This document shows, in pieces, positions 50,948 to 58,410 of a stretch of DNA of 64,000 nt. The notes beneath the pieces were generated by a model. The model saw only the letters and a program-made list of their open reading frames with translations. It did not search any database and had not been told where the DNA came from. The position numbers and the translations under genes were made by a program. Source of the stretch: JBEIQE01 sp040376705 (GTDB taxonomy: Bacteria; Pseudomonadota; Alphaproteobacteria; UBA2400); NCBI GenBank assembly GCA_040376705.1, contig JBEIQE010000008.1, positions 51,141 to 115,140 on the forward strand, written 5' to 3'. Positions within the stretch are counted from its first letter, which is position 1, and each line of letters starts with the position of its first letter.

Positions 50948-51616
50948 ATGTTCAAGCGTCTTGACGAAGAAATTCATTCAATCCGTCAGCGCGACCCTGC
51001 GGCGCGTTCATATATTGAGGTTTTACTGTGCTATCCGGGGCTTAAGGCGGTTGCTTTACACCGCGTGTCGCACTGGCTGTGGGTAAGAAAATGGCACCTC
51101 ACATCGCGCATTTTATCCGGAATCGGCCGGTTCTTAACCGGCATCGAGATTCATCCGGGCGCACGAATCGGGAACTGCCTGTTTATTGACCATGGCATGG
51201 GCGTGGTGATTGGCGAGACCGCCACTGTGGGCAATAACGTGACGCTCTATCATGGTGTGACGCTGGGCGGCACGTCCACCGAGCAGGTGAAGCGCCACCC
51301 GGATATCGGTAACAATGTGGTCATCGGTGCAGGCGCGAAAGTGCTGGGCGCGATCACTGTGGGTGATGATGCGCGCATCGGTGCCAACGCGATCGTGGTG
51401 AAGGATGTGGGTACCGGGCAAACGGTAGTCGGCATGGCAGCGCACCGCATTGCCGAGACGGCGGCCACCGGCTTTGTGGCCTATGGCACACCGGCTGACT
51501 GCGGCGAGTGCAGCGAAGATGAAATAGAAAAACTGCGCCGCGAAGTGGCCGAGCTTAGGGCTCAGCTCACTTCACAACACAGTTCGAACAAGACACGGTT
51601 TAACGCCGAGCCCTAA
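50948..51616 (+). CDS. cysE: serine O-acetyltransferase
   Basis: Left-handed beta-helix acyltransferase of 222 residues that makes O-acetylserine for cysteine synthesis. The hexapeptide repeats include IEIHPGARIGNCLFIDHGMG, VVIGETATVGNNVTLYHGVTLGG and NNVVIGAGAKVLGAITVGD (given in parts). The catalytic His region FIDHGMGVVIGE is intact. The ATG at 50948 is chosen because AAGG lies 6 bases upstream; the earlier ATG at 50933 has no site. It is a short CysE of the SAT type without the long N-terminal domain of E. coli. It stands alone here, but cysteine supply links it to the desulfurase block downstream. Confidence 0.95.
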   Translation: MFKRLDEEIHSIRQRDPAARSYIEVLLCYPGLKAVALHRVSHWLWVRKWHLTSRILSGIGRFLTGIEIHPGARIGNCLFIDHGMGVVIGETATVGNNVTLYHGVTLGGTSTEQVKRHPDIGNNVVIGAGAKVLGAITVGDDARIGANAIVVKDVGTGQTVVGMAAHRIAETAATGFVAYGTPADCGECSEDEIEKLRREVAELRAQLTSQHSSNKTRFNAEP

Positions 51617-51621
51617 GCAGC

Positions 51622-52698
51622 CTAGAACTTGGGCTGCACTTTAGCGGCTGGTCTCACCGGCTGGGCAGCAGAGGCGGCATCAGCTGCCGGAGCAGCGGGC
51701 TCATCGCTACCCAGCTTCTTCAGCCTGTCGCCAAGGCCCTTGAGGCCTTCACCCAAATTATCCATAGCACTTGTGGCCATCTCGCCTGCACCTCTGCGCA
51801 TTTCATTAGCGCGCTTGCTAATAGCATCTGCAGCGGCCTGCAGTTTGGCCTTGGCTTCGGCTTCACGTTCGGCCTGCAGGCGGGCGGCTTCGGCCTTGGC
51901 TACCGGATCTTCGGCAGCAGGTTCGGCCTTTTCCCCCAGTTTTTTAAAGGCGCCAGTGACGTTATCCCACACACGGCCGGCACCATCAGCAACATCGCTC
52001 GCCAGTTTGCCGCCAGCAGCTCTGGCTGCTTCCACGCCTTCGCCTACACGTGTGCCCAAGTCGGGGCCAGATGTGGGACCGGCTCGATCGAAGCCTCGGT
52101 CTTTAATGAAATCACCCAGCGGGTCGCCCGCATGGGCGGCATGGTCGTGCTCATGGCCATGGTCATGCGCATGATCATGTGCGGCTGGCGCGCCAGCTTC
52201 GGCTTTGATAATCGGATTACCCATGGCGTCTAGTTCGGGCGTAGCAGCAACCGGTGCAGCGGCAGTGGCAGATGGAGCAGCGGCAGTAGCAGCCAAGGCA
52301 GCACCAAGGCCTGCATTTTCAAATACGGCATCCATTTTCGAGCCGTTGCTGCGGTCGCTGGCAATTTCGGTCAGATTGGCGAGGGCAAACTCGCGTAGCT
52401 GCTCAGTCGTCGCGCCTTTGGGCAGACGTTCATCAAACTTGGCAGCAATCAGCGCAAGGGTTACTACATCCGGCCCGCCGGTTGAATCGAGCCCGGTAAT
52501 TGACAGGCCATTACGCAGCTGCCAGGCGCGGGTAGCAGCCTCAAGGCTGTTGTTCTTGAGGTCGTAGCCTTCATTGGTCAGCATATCGGTCAGGATGCCA
52601 CGATTGACCTCGGCGACAGTGCCCAGCTCCGGCAAAACTTCGCGCGCGCTGGCTTGCAGTGCGACCAGCTGTTCAATAGTGCTCAGACCCTTGGCCAT
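51622..52698 (-). CDS. hypothetical Ala-rich protein with His-rich segment
   Basis: Not recognised. A 358-residue protein with a helical N-terminal domain (about 1-110) in which NEGYDLKNNSLEAATRAWQLRNGLS (in parts) resembles a peptidoglycan-binding-like three-helix fold. An Ala/Pro linker follows, then a His/Asp run (HDHAHDHGHEHDHAAH, near 172-187) that should bind Zn2+, Ni2+ or Cu2+. The C-terminal half is a long Ala/Lys/Glu helix region (about 215-330) with repeated GEG and AAD turns. There is no signal peptide. GGGAG precedes the ATG. The His run resembles metallochaperone tails (HypB, ZnuA-type), but no such domain is attached. Confidence 0.65.
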   Translation of the reverse strand: MAKGLSTIEQLVALQASAREVLPELGTVAEVNRGILTDMLTNEGYDLKNNSLEAATRAWQLRNGLSITGLDSTGGPDVVTLALIAAKFDERLPKGATTEQLREFALANLTEIASDRSNGSKMDAVFENAGLGAALAATAAAPSATAAAPVAATPELDAMGNPIIKAEAGAPAAHDHAHDHGHEHDHAAHAGDPLGDFIKDRGFDRAGPTSGPDLGTRVGEGVEAARAAGGKLASDVADGAGRVWDNVTGAFKKLGEKAEPAAEDPVAKAEAARLQAEREAEAKAKLQAAADAISKRANEMRRGAGEMATSAMDNLGEGLKGLGDRLKKLGSDEPAAPAADAASAAQPVRPAAKVQPKF

Positions 52699-52795
52699 GA
52701 TGTGCTCCCTGTGGTTTTGAAATTCTCAGGAAACTATGGCAGCAAACAATTGACAGAGTCGTAACGAAGCTTTTTTATTTATATAAATCAGATGG

Positions 52796-53503
52796 TTATC
52801 TTAATCCGTAACGCGACAAGAAAGACTGGCTCTGGCTCTGACGCTGCTGCTGCACATAACGCTGGGCATATTCAAAGAAAGCCTCAGACGGCGTCGCCAG
52901 TAAATCGCCCACCGGCTTTTTGTTGCCAGCTATATAAAGACCAACCACCTGCTCACCCATGGTATAGCCCACCGGGCTTTGCGTAAAAATCTGTTCATAG
53001 TCAAACTGACGGTTGCGCAACATGGGGCCTAAGACCTGCAGCATGCGGGCAAGTCGGGGTGTATTGATGCCTTGCTCAGCATCACTGAAACAGGTGCCAT
53101 GCGAACGGTCGAGCATGCGACCAAACTGAATGGCGATGCCTTCGTGCACAATCGCATCACCCAGTGTTTCGTTGCGCGAGAAACGGCCGCGCAAGGCATG
53201 GCTTACTTCATGCGTTAAAACGCCTTGATACTCGGTTACAAAATCAGCTTCTGAAGCAGACCAGTTTTGAGGCAGCTGTAAATGGATGTGTCCGTTTTCA
53301 ATATTGCAGGCACCTGAAATTGTATCAAGCCCTGCTTGAGCTGCATAAGCGCGCACGGGCATGGCGCAAAGTGCGCTTCTGAACGCATCAGGCACGCGCG
53401 GTACGAGGGCATCCTTAACCGAGCTATGTGCGGCAGCAATAAAACTGGCCTTACGCGCCAACGGGCCATCTTCAGTGTCAATCACGCGCAAGGGCAGGTA
53501 CAT
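52796..53503 (-). CDS. hypothetical HExxH protein (DUF2268-like)
   Basis: A 235-residue protein whose centre reads GVLTHEVSHALRGR (His98, Glu99, His102) followed by LGDAIVHEGIAIQFGR (Glu121), the zinc site of predicted metalloproteases of the DUF2268 type. There is no signal peptide; the N-terminus (MYLPLRVIDTEDGP) is not hydrophobic. A Cys-containing patch SGACNIENGHIHLQLP precedes the site. The tail is Gln-rich. The start ATG lies in the divergent region upstream of the desulfurase gene. Activity is inferred only from the zinc motif. It is unrelated in overall sequence to the tandem zincins at 42022-44762. Confidence 0.65.
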   Translation of the reverse strand: MYLPLRVIDTEDGPLARKASFIAAAHSSVKDALVPRVPDAFRSALCAMPVRAYAAQAGLDTISGACNIENGHIHLQLPQNWSASEADFVTEYQGVLTHEVSHALRGRFSRNETLGDAIVHEGIAIQFGRMLDRSHGTCFSDAEQGINTPRLARMLQVLGPMLRNRQFDYEQIFTQSPVGYTMGEQVVGLYIAGNKKPVGDLLATPSEAFFEYAQRYVQQQRQSQSQSFLSRYGLR

Positions 53504-53626
53504 AAAACGGCTCCATATTGAATTTTGAGTGGCGTTTGATAGCGGATAGCGATGACCTAAAGCAAGGTCTTACGCTACATATTGAATCTTAATACCTATT
53601 TGACTAGGTTGAGGCAGAGGGCCAAC

Positions 53627-54709
53627 TTGATTTATCTCGACTATAACGCAACCGCTCCCCTGCGCCCTGAAGCGCGCGCTGCCATGCTTGCGGCGCTGGA
53701 CGAGGTCGGCAATCCATCATCTATTCATGCAGCGGGCCGTGCTGCGCGCTTTAAGGTTGAGGAAGCGCGCGAGATCATCGCCCGCGCCTGTAACGCCACG
53801 CGTGAGGATGTGATTTTCACCAGCGGTGGCAGCGAGGCCAACCACCTCGCGCTTAAGGGCGTTGGTGCAACCAGTATGCTGGTTAGCGCGATTGAACACG
53901 ACAGCGTTTTAAAGAACGCGCCCAGTGCTGTGCGTCTGCCTGTGCTGCCTGATGGAGTGGTTGATCTGGTGAAAGCGGCAGAGCTGATAGCCGCCGCACC
54001 GCGCCCCACGCTTGTATCGGTCATGTGGGTGAATAACGAAACCGGCGTAATCCAGCCCATCGCCGAGCTGCTAGAGTTATGCAACAAAAACGGGGCTTTT
54101 CTGCATGTCGATGCGGTGCAGGCCCTGGGGCGCATTCCACTGGAAGCCAAGCCGCACTTACTCACGCTCTCGGCACATAAAATTGGTGGGCCGCAAGGTG
54201 TAGGGGCTCTGATTGTGCGTGAAGGTGTGTTGCTCACCTCGCAGGTTAAAGGCGGTGGGCAAGAGCGTGGGCATCGGGCAGGTACCGAGAATGTGGCCGG
54301 CATCGCTGCCTTTGGGGCTGCCACTGAAGCTGCCCTGCGCGATATGCCGGCGCTTACAACCTGCAGCGCGTGGCAGGCTGAGTTTGAGGCTGAGCTGCTT
54401 TCTGTAAGTGGTGCACGTATCATGGGGCAGGGCGCTCCGCGCGTGGTGAATACTACCCTCGTCGTCTGTGCGGGCGTGAAGGCCGAGACCATGTTGATCA
54501 GGCTCGACCTTGCGGGGATTGCTGCCAGCTCTGGCTCGGCCTGCTCCTCTGGTAAAGTCACCCGCTCGCATGTTCTTGGCGCCATGGACGCCAGCGCGGC
54601 TGAGCAGGACTCGGCAATTCGCTTTAGTTTTGGGTATAATACCCAGCCGAATATGCTTAAAAAAGCAGCAGAAAGCTGGACTCAACTGGCCAAAAGTGAT
54701 ATAAGGTAA
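53627..54709 (+). CDS. cysteine desulfurase (NifS/IscS type)
   Basis: PLP enzyme of 360 residues that releases sulfur from cysteine as a persulfide. The TTG at 53627 is chosen: AGAGGG lies 5 bases upstream and the protein begins MIYLDYNATAPL, the normal start for the family; an earlier in-frame TTG gives a poor N-terminus. The PLP lysine is in LSAHKIGGPQG and the catalytic Cys in ASSGSACSSGKV, with the longer mobile-loop insert of group I desulfurases. NNETGVIQPI is conserved. It heads a block with hscB-like, ferredoxin and mnmA genes, so it likely feeds both Fe-S assembly and tRNA thiolation. There is no iscR, iscU or iscA nearby. Confidence 0.92.
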   Translation: MIYLDYNATAPLRPEARAAMLAALDEVGNPSSIHAAGRAARFKVEEAREIIARACNATREDVIFTSGGSEANHLALKGVGATSMLVSAIEHDSVLKNAPSAVRLPVLPDGVVDLVKAAELIAAAPRPTLVSVMWVNNETGVIQPIAELLELCNKNGAFLHVDAVQALGRIPLEAKPHLLTLSAHKIGGPQGVGALIVREGVLLTSQVKGGGQERGHRAGTENVAGIAAFGAATEAALRDMPALTTCSAWQAEFEAELLSVSGARIMGQGAPRVVNTTLVVCAGVKAETMLIRLDLAGIAASSGSACSSGKVTRSHVLGAMDASAAEQDSAIRFSFGYNTQPNMLKKAAESWTQLAKSDIR

Positions 54710-54798
54710 GCCCTTAGCGCGAAATCGCTGGTTACGAATTGCACAATACGTTGCTCGTTTGAGTAACATTGTTGCGCACAACAGATGGAAGAGCCCTA

Positions 54799-55434
54799 AT
54801 GAACCGTATTAATGCCAATGTCACCGAGTTCGCCCCGCGTTCCACGGTTAGCGGTCATGCCTCACCTAATTGTGCCTGCTGGATTTGCCAGACCAACCTC
54901 TCGGCCCGCGCTGCCTTCTGCCACGACTGCGGCACCATTCAGGCTGTGCGCAATGTCGACCATTTTACCCGTTTAGGCCTTGAAATCCGCTTTGATCTGG
55001 ACCGCGAGCTGCTCGAGCAGCGTTACACCGCGCTTGCCCGCATTTATCATGCCGAGCGTTTTGGCTCCAAGGGACCGCGCCAGAAGCAGTTGGCGTCTGA
55101 CCATCTGGTTGCCGTAGAGGAAGCTTATGCCGACCTGCGCTGCCCGGTGCGCCGTGCGCAGTACCTGCTCAGCCTGATGGATGCCCCGGCCGAAATTGAA
55201 GTGCAGATTGATGGCGAAAGCGCTGTTTTACGGGAAGAACTGAGCTCAGCTGCCGATGCCCCTGCGATTGACCGTGTGGCCTTCAAGGCCAGCCATGGCG
55301 TTGAAATTGCCATCCGCGAGCTTTCGGCTGCTTTCCGCCAGCAATCTTACGCCGAAGCTGTAGTAGTGCTTGCACGTCTGGCCGAGTTTGAGGATATTGC
55401 CGCCTCAGCCCGGGCCCGCCGCAGCGCTATCTAA
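54799..55434 (+). CDS. hscB: HscB-like J-domain co-chaperone with zinc finger and altered HPD
   Basis: A 211-residue protein with the eukaryotic-type HscB layout: an N-terminal zinc finger with two CxxC pairs (CWICQ and CHDCG), then a J-domain and a C-terminal three-helix scaffold-binding domain. FTRLGLEIRFDLD and RYTALARIYHAERFGS match HscB, and VRRAQYLLSL its conserved helix. The essential HPD tripeptide of the J-domain reads HAE, so stimulation of an Hsp70 partner should be lost or weakened. The ATG at 54799 has GGAAGAG upstream. The stop is followed after about 40 bases by a ferredoxin gene. No hscA lies between them, contrary to common isc operon order. Confidence 0.8.
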   Translation: MNRINANVTEFAPRSTVSGHASPNCACWICQTNLSARAAFCHDCGTIQAVRNVDHFTRLGLEIRFDLDRELLEQRYTALARIYHAERFGSKGPRQKQLASDHLVAVEEAYADLRCPVRRAQYLLSLMDAPAEIEVQIDGESAVLREELSSAADAPAIDRVAFKASHGVEIAIRELSAAFRQQSYAEAVVVLARLAEFEDIAASARARRSAI

Positions 55435-55472
55435 GAGCGCTCTTCTGGTCCGGCACCAGAGGAGAGTTTGAC

Positions 55473-55802
55473 ATGGCCAAGATTACATTCATCGAGCGCG
55501 ACGGTAACCGCAAAGAAGTAGAGGCTGCCAATGGTCTCTCGCTGCTCGAAGTTGCACACCGCAATAACGTCGATATCGAAGGCGCGTGCGAAGGTTCGCT
55601 GGCCTGTTCGACTTGCCATATCATCGTCGAATCCGACTGGTTCGATGCACTGCCTGCCGCAACTGAAGATGAAGAAGACATGCTCGACCTCGCCTTCGGT
55701 CTCACCAAGACCTCGCGCCTCGGCTGCCAGATCATTGTGAGTGACGAGATTGACGGTCTGGTCGTCTCGCTGCCCGGCACCACCCGCAACATCTCCAAGT
55801 AA
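55473..55802 (+). CDS. fdx: [2Fe-2S] ferredoxin, Isc type
   Basis: Adrenodoxin-like ferredoxin of 109 residues that supplies electrons in Fe-S cluster assembly. The four cluster ligands are in CEGSLACSTC (C-x5-C-x2-C) and LGCQIIV. The acidic helix EDEEDMLDLAFGL is the usual partner-binding surface. A strong AGGAGAG precedes the ATG. It follows the HscB-like gene on the same strand and so belongs to the sulfur block; a large hairpin follows it. Confidence 0.95.
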   Translation: MAKITFIERDGNRKEVEAANGLSLLEVAHRNNVDIEGACEGSLACSTCHIIVESDWFDALPAATEDEEDMLDLAFGLTKTSRLGCQIIVSDEIDGLVVSLPGTTRNISK

Positions 55803-55822
55803 GGTCGCATCCTACAGGTCAG

Positions 55823-55847
55823 CGTGTCGCAGGGTCTGCGATACGCA
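55823..55847 (+). repeat. strong 11-bp hairpin after fdx
   Basis: GCGTGTCGCAG and CTGCGATACGC (55823-55833, 55837-55847) pair over 11 bases with one G-T wobble and a 3-base loop. Only a weak T-run follows, so it is a terminator, attenuator or mRNA-end stabiliser. Confidence 0.55.
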
Positions 55848-55914
55848 AGGCTTGCTTTGTGCGCTGCGTTTTACGTAGCCTCACTCCTTCACTTATAACA
55901 GGGGGGAGTAACTC

Positions 55915-56412
55915 ATGGCGGTGTTTTTCAAGTTCAATAAGGTTTCCGGCAGCAAGGTGATCAGCGCACCGAGCGCCTTGCGCATCGATGGTCTGGCTGC
56001 CATCAACCCGTCAGGCCGCGGCTGCCTTGCCCTGCAGTTGACTGAAGAGCTTGGAGGCCAGCAAAACCTGTTTGCCGCCATCTCTGATGAGAAGCTGGTG
56101 CAATTGCCCGAGCTGGTCCAGCAGGCTGTGCTCGCCGCGCCTGCCAGACTGGTGGATATGCATGGCTTCATCGCGCTTGAATCGATGTCAAACAAACCAA
56201 TGATCAGCGCGACTGACATGTTCCAGCTCATCACCCCGGGCAATGAAGACGGCACCTGCACGCATTTCTCTTACGCGCCGGGTTACAGGCTGCCTTCGCC
56301 CAATATGCTAGCTGGTATCCGCAGCTTTGATGTGCGCAGCAAAACCAGCGATGTAATTACGCGCATGGAGCAACGCGGTCATGTATTCATCGACCTTACT
56401 GCCAAACCGTAA
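55915..56412 (+). CDS. hypothetical protein
   Basis: Not recognised. A 165-residue soluble protein of mixed alpha/beta character. It begins with beta-type sequence (MAVFFKFNKVSGSKVISAPS) and has RIDGLAAINPSGRGCLALQL and a C-terminal RMEQRGHVFIDLT. A strong GGGGGAG lies before the ATG. No domain or active site is apparent. It lies between the ferredoxin gene and the two-module HTH gene, which starts 5 bases after its stop, so those two are co-transcribed. Confidence 0.65.
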   Translation: MAVFFKFNKVSGSKVISAPSALRIDGLAAINPSGRGCLALQLTEELGGQQNLFAAISDEKLVQLPELVQQAVLAAPARLVDMHGFIALESMSNKPMISATDMFQLITPGNEDGTCTHFSYAPGYRLPSPNMLAGIRSFDVRSKTSDVITRMEQRGHVFIDLTAKP

Positions 56413-56417
56413 CAGGC

Positions 56418-56939
56418 ATGGATAGCCCGAAGCGAAAATCGCCAGCATCACTCAGTGGCCCCGACAAGCTGGTCGCAGCACAATTGCTGGCGACTAAAAA
56501 GCGGCGGGCTGATGTGGCGCGGCATTTTAATATTCACCGCATTACACTCTGGAAACTGGTGCCGGCCGAAATGGTGGAAGCAGCCAAAGCCAAACGCGCC
56601 TGGCTGCGCGAGGAGGGGCTGCCATTGCCGGTCCTCCCGGTTATCGACCAGCCACCCAACAAGCCGCGTCCTGAGCAGCCTGCAAAAATGGACCCTAAGG
56701 ATTATCATGTCGCCGCGCATCTGCGCGCCAGCGGTGTGCGTATCAGCGATGTAGCAGCTCATTTTAATGTAAGTACATGCCGCTTGAAGCACCACGTAAC
56801 CCGCGAGATGACTCATGCGGCAAAAGCCGAGCAAGACGCGCTTAAGGCAAAAGGCCTGCCGTTGCCCGAAATGCCGGATCTGCCGCGTAAAGGGCCGGGC
56901 TTGCGTGGCCTTATAAAGATAAAATCTTCAGTTACTTAA
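56418..56939 (+). CDS. two-module HTH protein of the local multi-HTH family
   Basis: A 173-residue protein made of two similar modules. Module 1 (about 14-76) is AAQLLATKKRRADVARHFN, ITLWKL, AAKAKRAWLREEGLPLPVLP; module 2 (about 92-153) is AAHLRASGVRISDVAAHFN, VTREMTHAAKAEQDALKAKG, LPLPEMP. Each is a helix-turn-helix (DVAxHFN turn) plus an amphipathic helix ending GLPLPxxP. The same modules open the three larger proteins at 59047-63717. It lacks their C-terminal domain. There is a basic, Lys-rich start and tail. Probable DNA-binding protein. The ribosome site is weak, with the start 5 bases after the previous stop, so coupling is likely. Confidence 0.75.
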   Translation: MDSPKRKSPASLSGPDKLVAAQLLATKKRRADVARHFNIHRITLWKLVPAEMVEAAKAKRAWLREEGLPLPVLPVIDQPPNKPRPEQPAKMDPKDYHVAAHLRASGVRISDVAAHFNVSTCRLKHHVTREMTHAAKAEQDALKAKGLPLPEMPDLPRKGPGLRGLIKIKSSVT

Positions 56940-57000
56940 GGATAACCTGTTCTTACAGTAGTTAAAAATCATTCCCTTGGCGTGCGCCATTTGTTAAAAC

Positions 57001-57045
57001 AGCGCCATGAATATGCCCCTCACAGCGCCATGAATATGCCCCTCA
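57001..57045 (+). repeat. tandem duplication of the mnmA start region
   Basis: The same 22 bases occur twice with a 23-base period (from 57001 and from 57024), each holding an ATG followed by AAT ATG CCC. The first copy (ATG 57007) opens a short frame whose TGA overlaps the in-frame ATG at 57030. Confidence 0.8.
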
Positions 57046-58181
57046 ACTCCCTTGGTATTGCAAAGCCGCCTGCGCAAACACGCGTGGTCGTTGCCATGTC
57101 TGGCGGGGTTGATTCATCTGTCACGGCTGGCCTGCTCAAGGAAGAAGGCTACGATGTGATTGGTGTGACGTTGCAGCTCTATGATCATGGGGCCGCTGTG
57201 GGCAAGTCGGGCGCGTGCTGCGCCGGGCGCGATATTTGCGATGCGCGCAATATTGCCGCCAAAATCGGCATACCGCATTACGTGCTCGATTTTGAGCAGA
57301 AGTTCAGGGCCAGCGTGATCGAGCCGTTTGCCGATACGTATGCCGCTGGCGAAACACCTATTCCCTGTGTCATGTGCAACCAGACGGTGAAGTTCACTGA
57401 TATGCTGCAGGTGGCCAAAGAGCTGGGGGCAGACTGCCTCGCCACCGGCCATTACGTGCAGCGCTTTGTCGGCCCGCATGGCGCCGAGCTGCACCGCGCG
57501 GCTGATCCTGCCAAAGACCAGAGCTATTTCCTGTTCGCCACCACCAAAGAGCAGCTTGAGTTCGCGCGCTTCCCCTTGGGCGGTGTAGTGAGCAAGGCTG
57601 ATACACGACGCGAAGCTGAACGCATGGGCCTTGTGGTTGCCAAGAAGCCGGACAGCCAGGACATCTGCTTTGTGCCTTCCGGCAATTACGCCAACGTGGT
57701 GGCCAAGCTGCGCCCCGGCACTTTAGAGCCCGGTGAGATTGTGCATATTGACGGTACCGTGCTGGGCAAGCATGAGGGCGTGATCAATTACACCATCGGC
57801 CAGCGCAAGGGTATTGGCATTGGTGGCCGCAGCGATAGTGATGAGCCGCTTTATGTCGTACGCCTCGAGCCCAAAACGCACCGCGTGTTTGTGGGCCCGC
57901 GCAGCGCTCTGGCCGAAAGCATTGTGCAGCTTAAGGGTATTAACTGGCTGGCCGAAGATACAACCGAGCCTTTGAGTGTACAGGTCAAGCTGCGCTCGGC
58001 GCAGGCGCCGGTTGAGGCTACGCTGAAACTGAACGGCGATGGCACTGGCGAGCTTACCCTTATTACCCCGCAATTTGGCGTCGCCCCCGGACAGGCCGCG
58101 GTTATTTACAACGGCGAGCGTGTGCTGGGCGGCGGCTGGATTGTCAAATCACAAGCGATGGATAAAGCGAACGCAGCGTAA
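57030..58181 (+). CDS. mnmA: tRNA-specific 2-thiouridylase MnmA
   Basis: Enzyme that thiolates U34 of tRNA-Lys, Glu and Gln using a persulfide passed from a cysteine desulfurase. The protein of about 383 residues has the PP-loop AMSGGVDSSVTAGLL, the catalytic Cys in CVMCNQTVKF, the second Cys in SQDICFVPSGNY, and the GQRKGIGIGG loop and C-terminal beta-barrel. The length is slightly longer than usual at the N-terminus. Start at 57030 or 57036; the frame stays open to 56982. The desulfurase gene lies 3 kb upstream on the same strand, which fits the sulfur-relay role. The start region is duplicated (57001-57045). Confidence 0.95.
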   Translation: MNMPLNSLGIAKPPAQTRVVVAMSGGVDSSVTAGLLKEEGYDVIGVTLQLYDHGAAVGKSGACCAGRDICDARNIAAKIGIPHYVLDFEQKFRASVIEPFADTYAAGETPIPCVMCNQTVKFTDMLQVAKELGADCLATGHYVQRFVGPHGAELHRAADPAKDQSYFLFATTKEQLEFARFPLGGVVSKADTRREAERMGLVVAKKPDSQDICFVPSGNYANVVAKLRPGTLEPGEIVHIDGTVLGKHEGVINYTIGQRKGIGIGGRSDSDEPLYVVRLEPKTHRVFVGPRSALAESIVQLKGINWLAEDTTEPLSVQVKLRSAQAPVEATLKLNGDGTGELTLITPQFGVAPGQAAVIYNGERVLGGGWIVKSQAMDKANAA

Positions 58182-58230
58182 GCCTGCACCGCTTTACACG
58201 GCATTAACCAGCTGCTGCTAGGTTTGAGTC

Positions 58231-58410
58231 ATGAGCAGCTTACCGCATCTCTCCACCAAAGCGTTCAAGGTCTGGCTGGCTGGCCCGCCGGTGTATCGCG
58301 CGCAAAGCAAAATGCTGTTCGATCAGCTGGCCGAGGGCATTGCCAGCCGCAGTGGCAATTCAGAGAACTGGCGTAACCTGCGCGATATCGTTAGCCGCAA
58401 CGCGCGCTGA
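58231..58410 (+). CDS. small protein, 59 residues
   Basis: Complete short frame: MSSLPHLSTKAFKVWLAGPP, then VYRAQSKMLFDQLAEGIASR, ending in DIVSRNAR. It has AGGT about 8 bases upstream. The sequence forms two plausible helices with a GPP turn. Third-position base use resembles coding DNA. Not recognised. Its last 20 bases overlap the end of the convergent GNAT-like gene. It could be a real small protein or a chance frame; the good N-terminus and length favour real. Confidence 0.45.
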   Translation: MSSLPHLSTKAFKVWLAGPPVYRAQSKMLFDQLAEGIASRSGNSENWRNLRDIVSRNAR

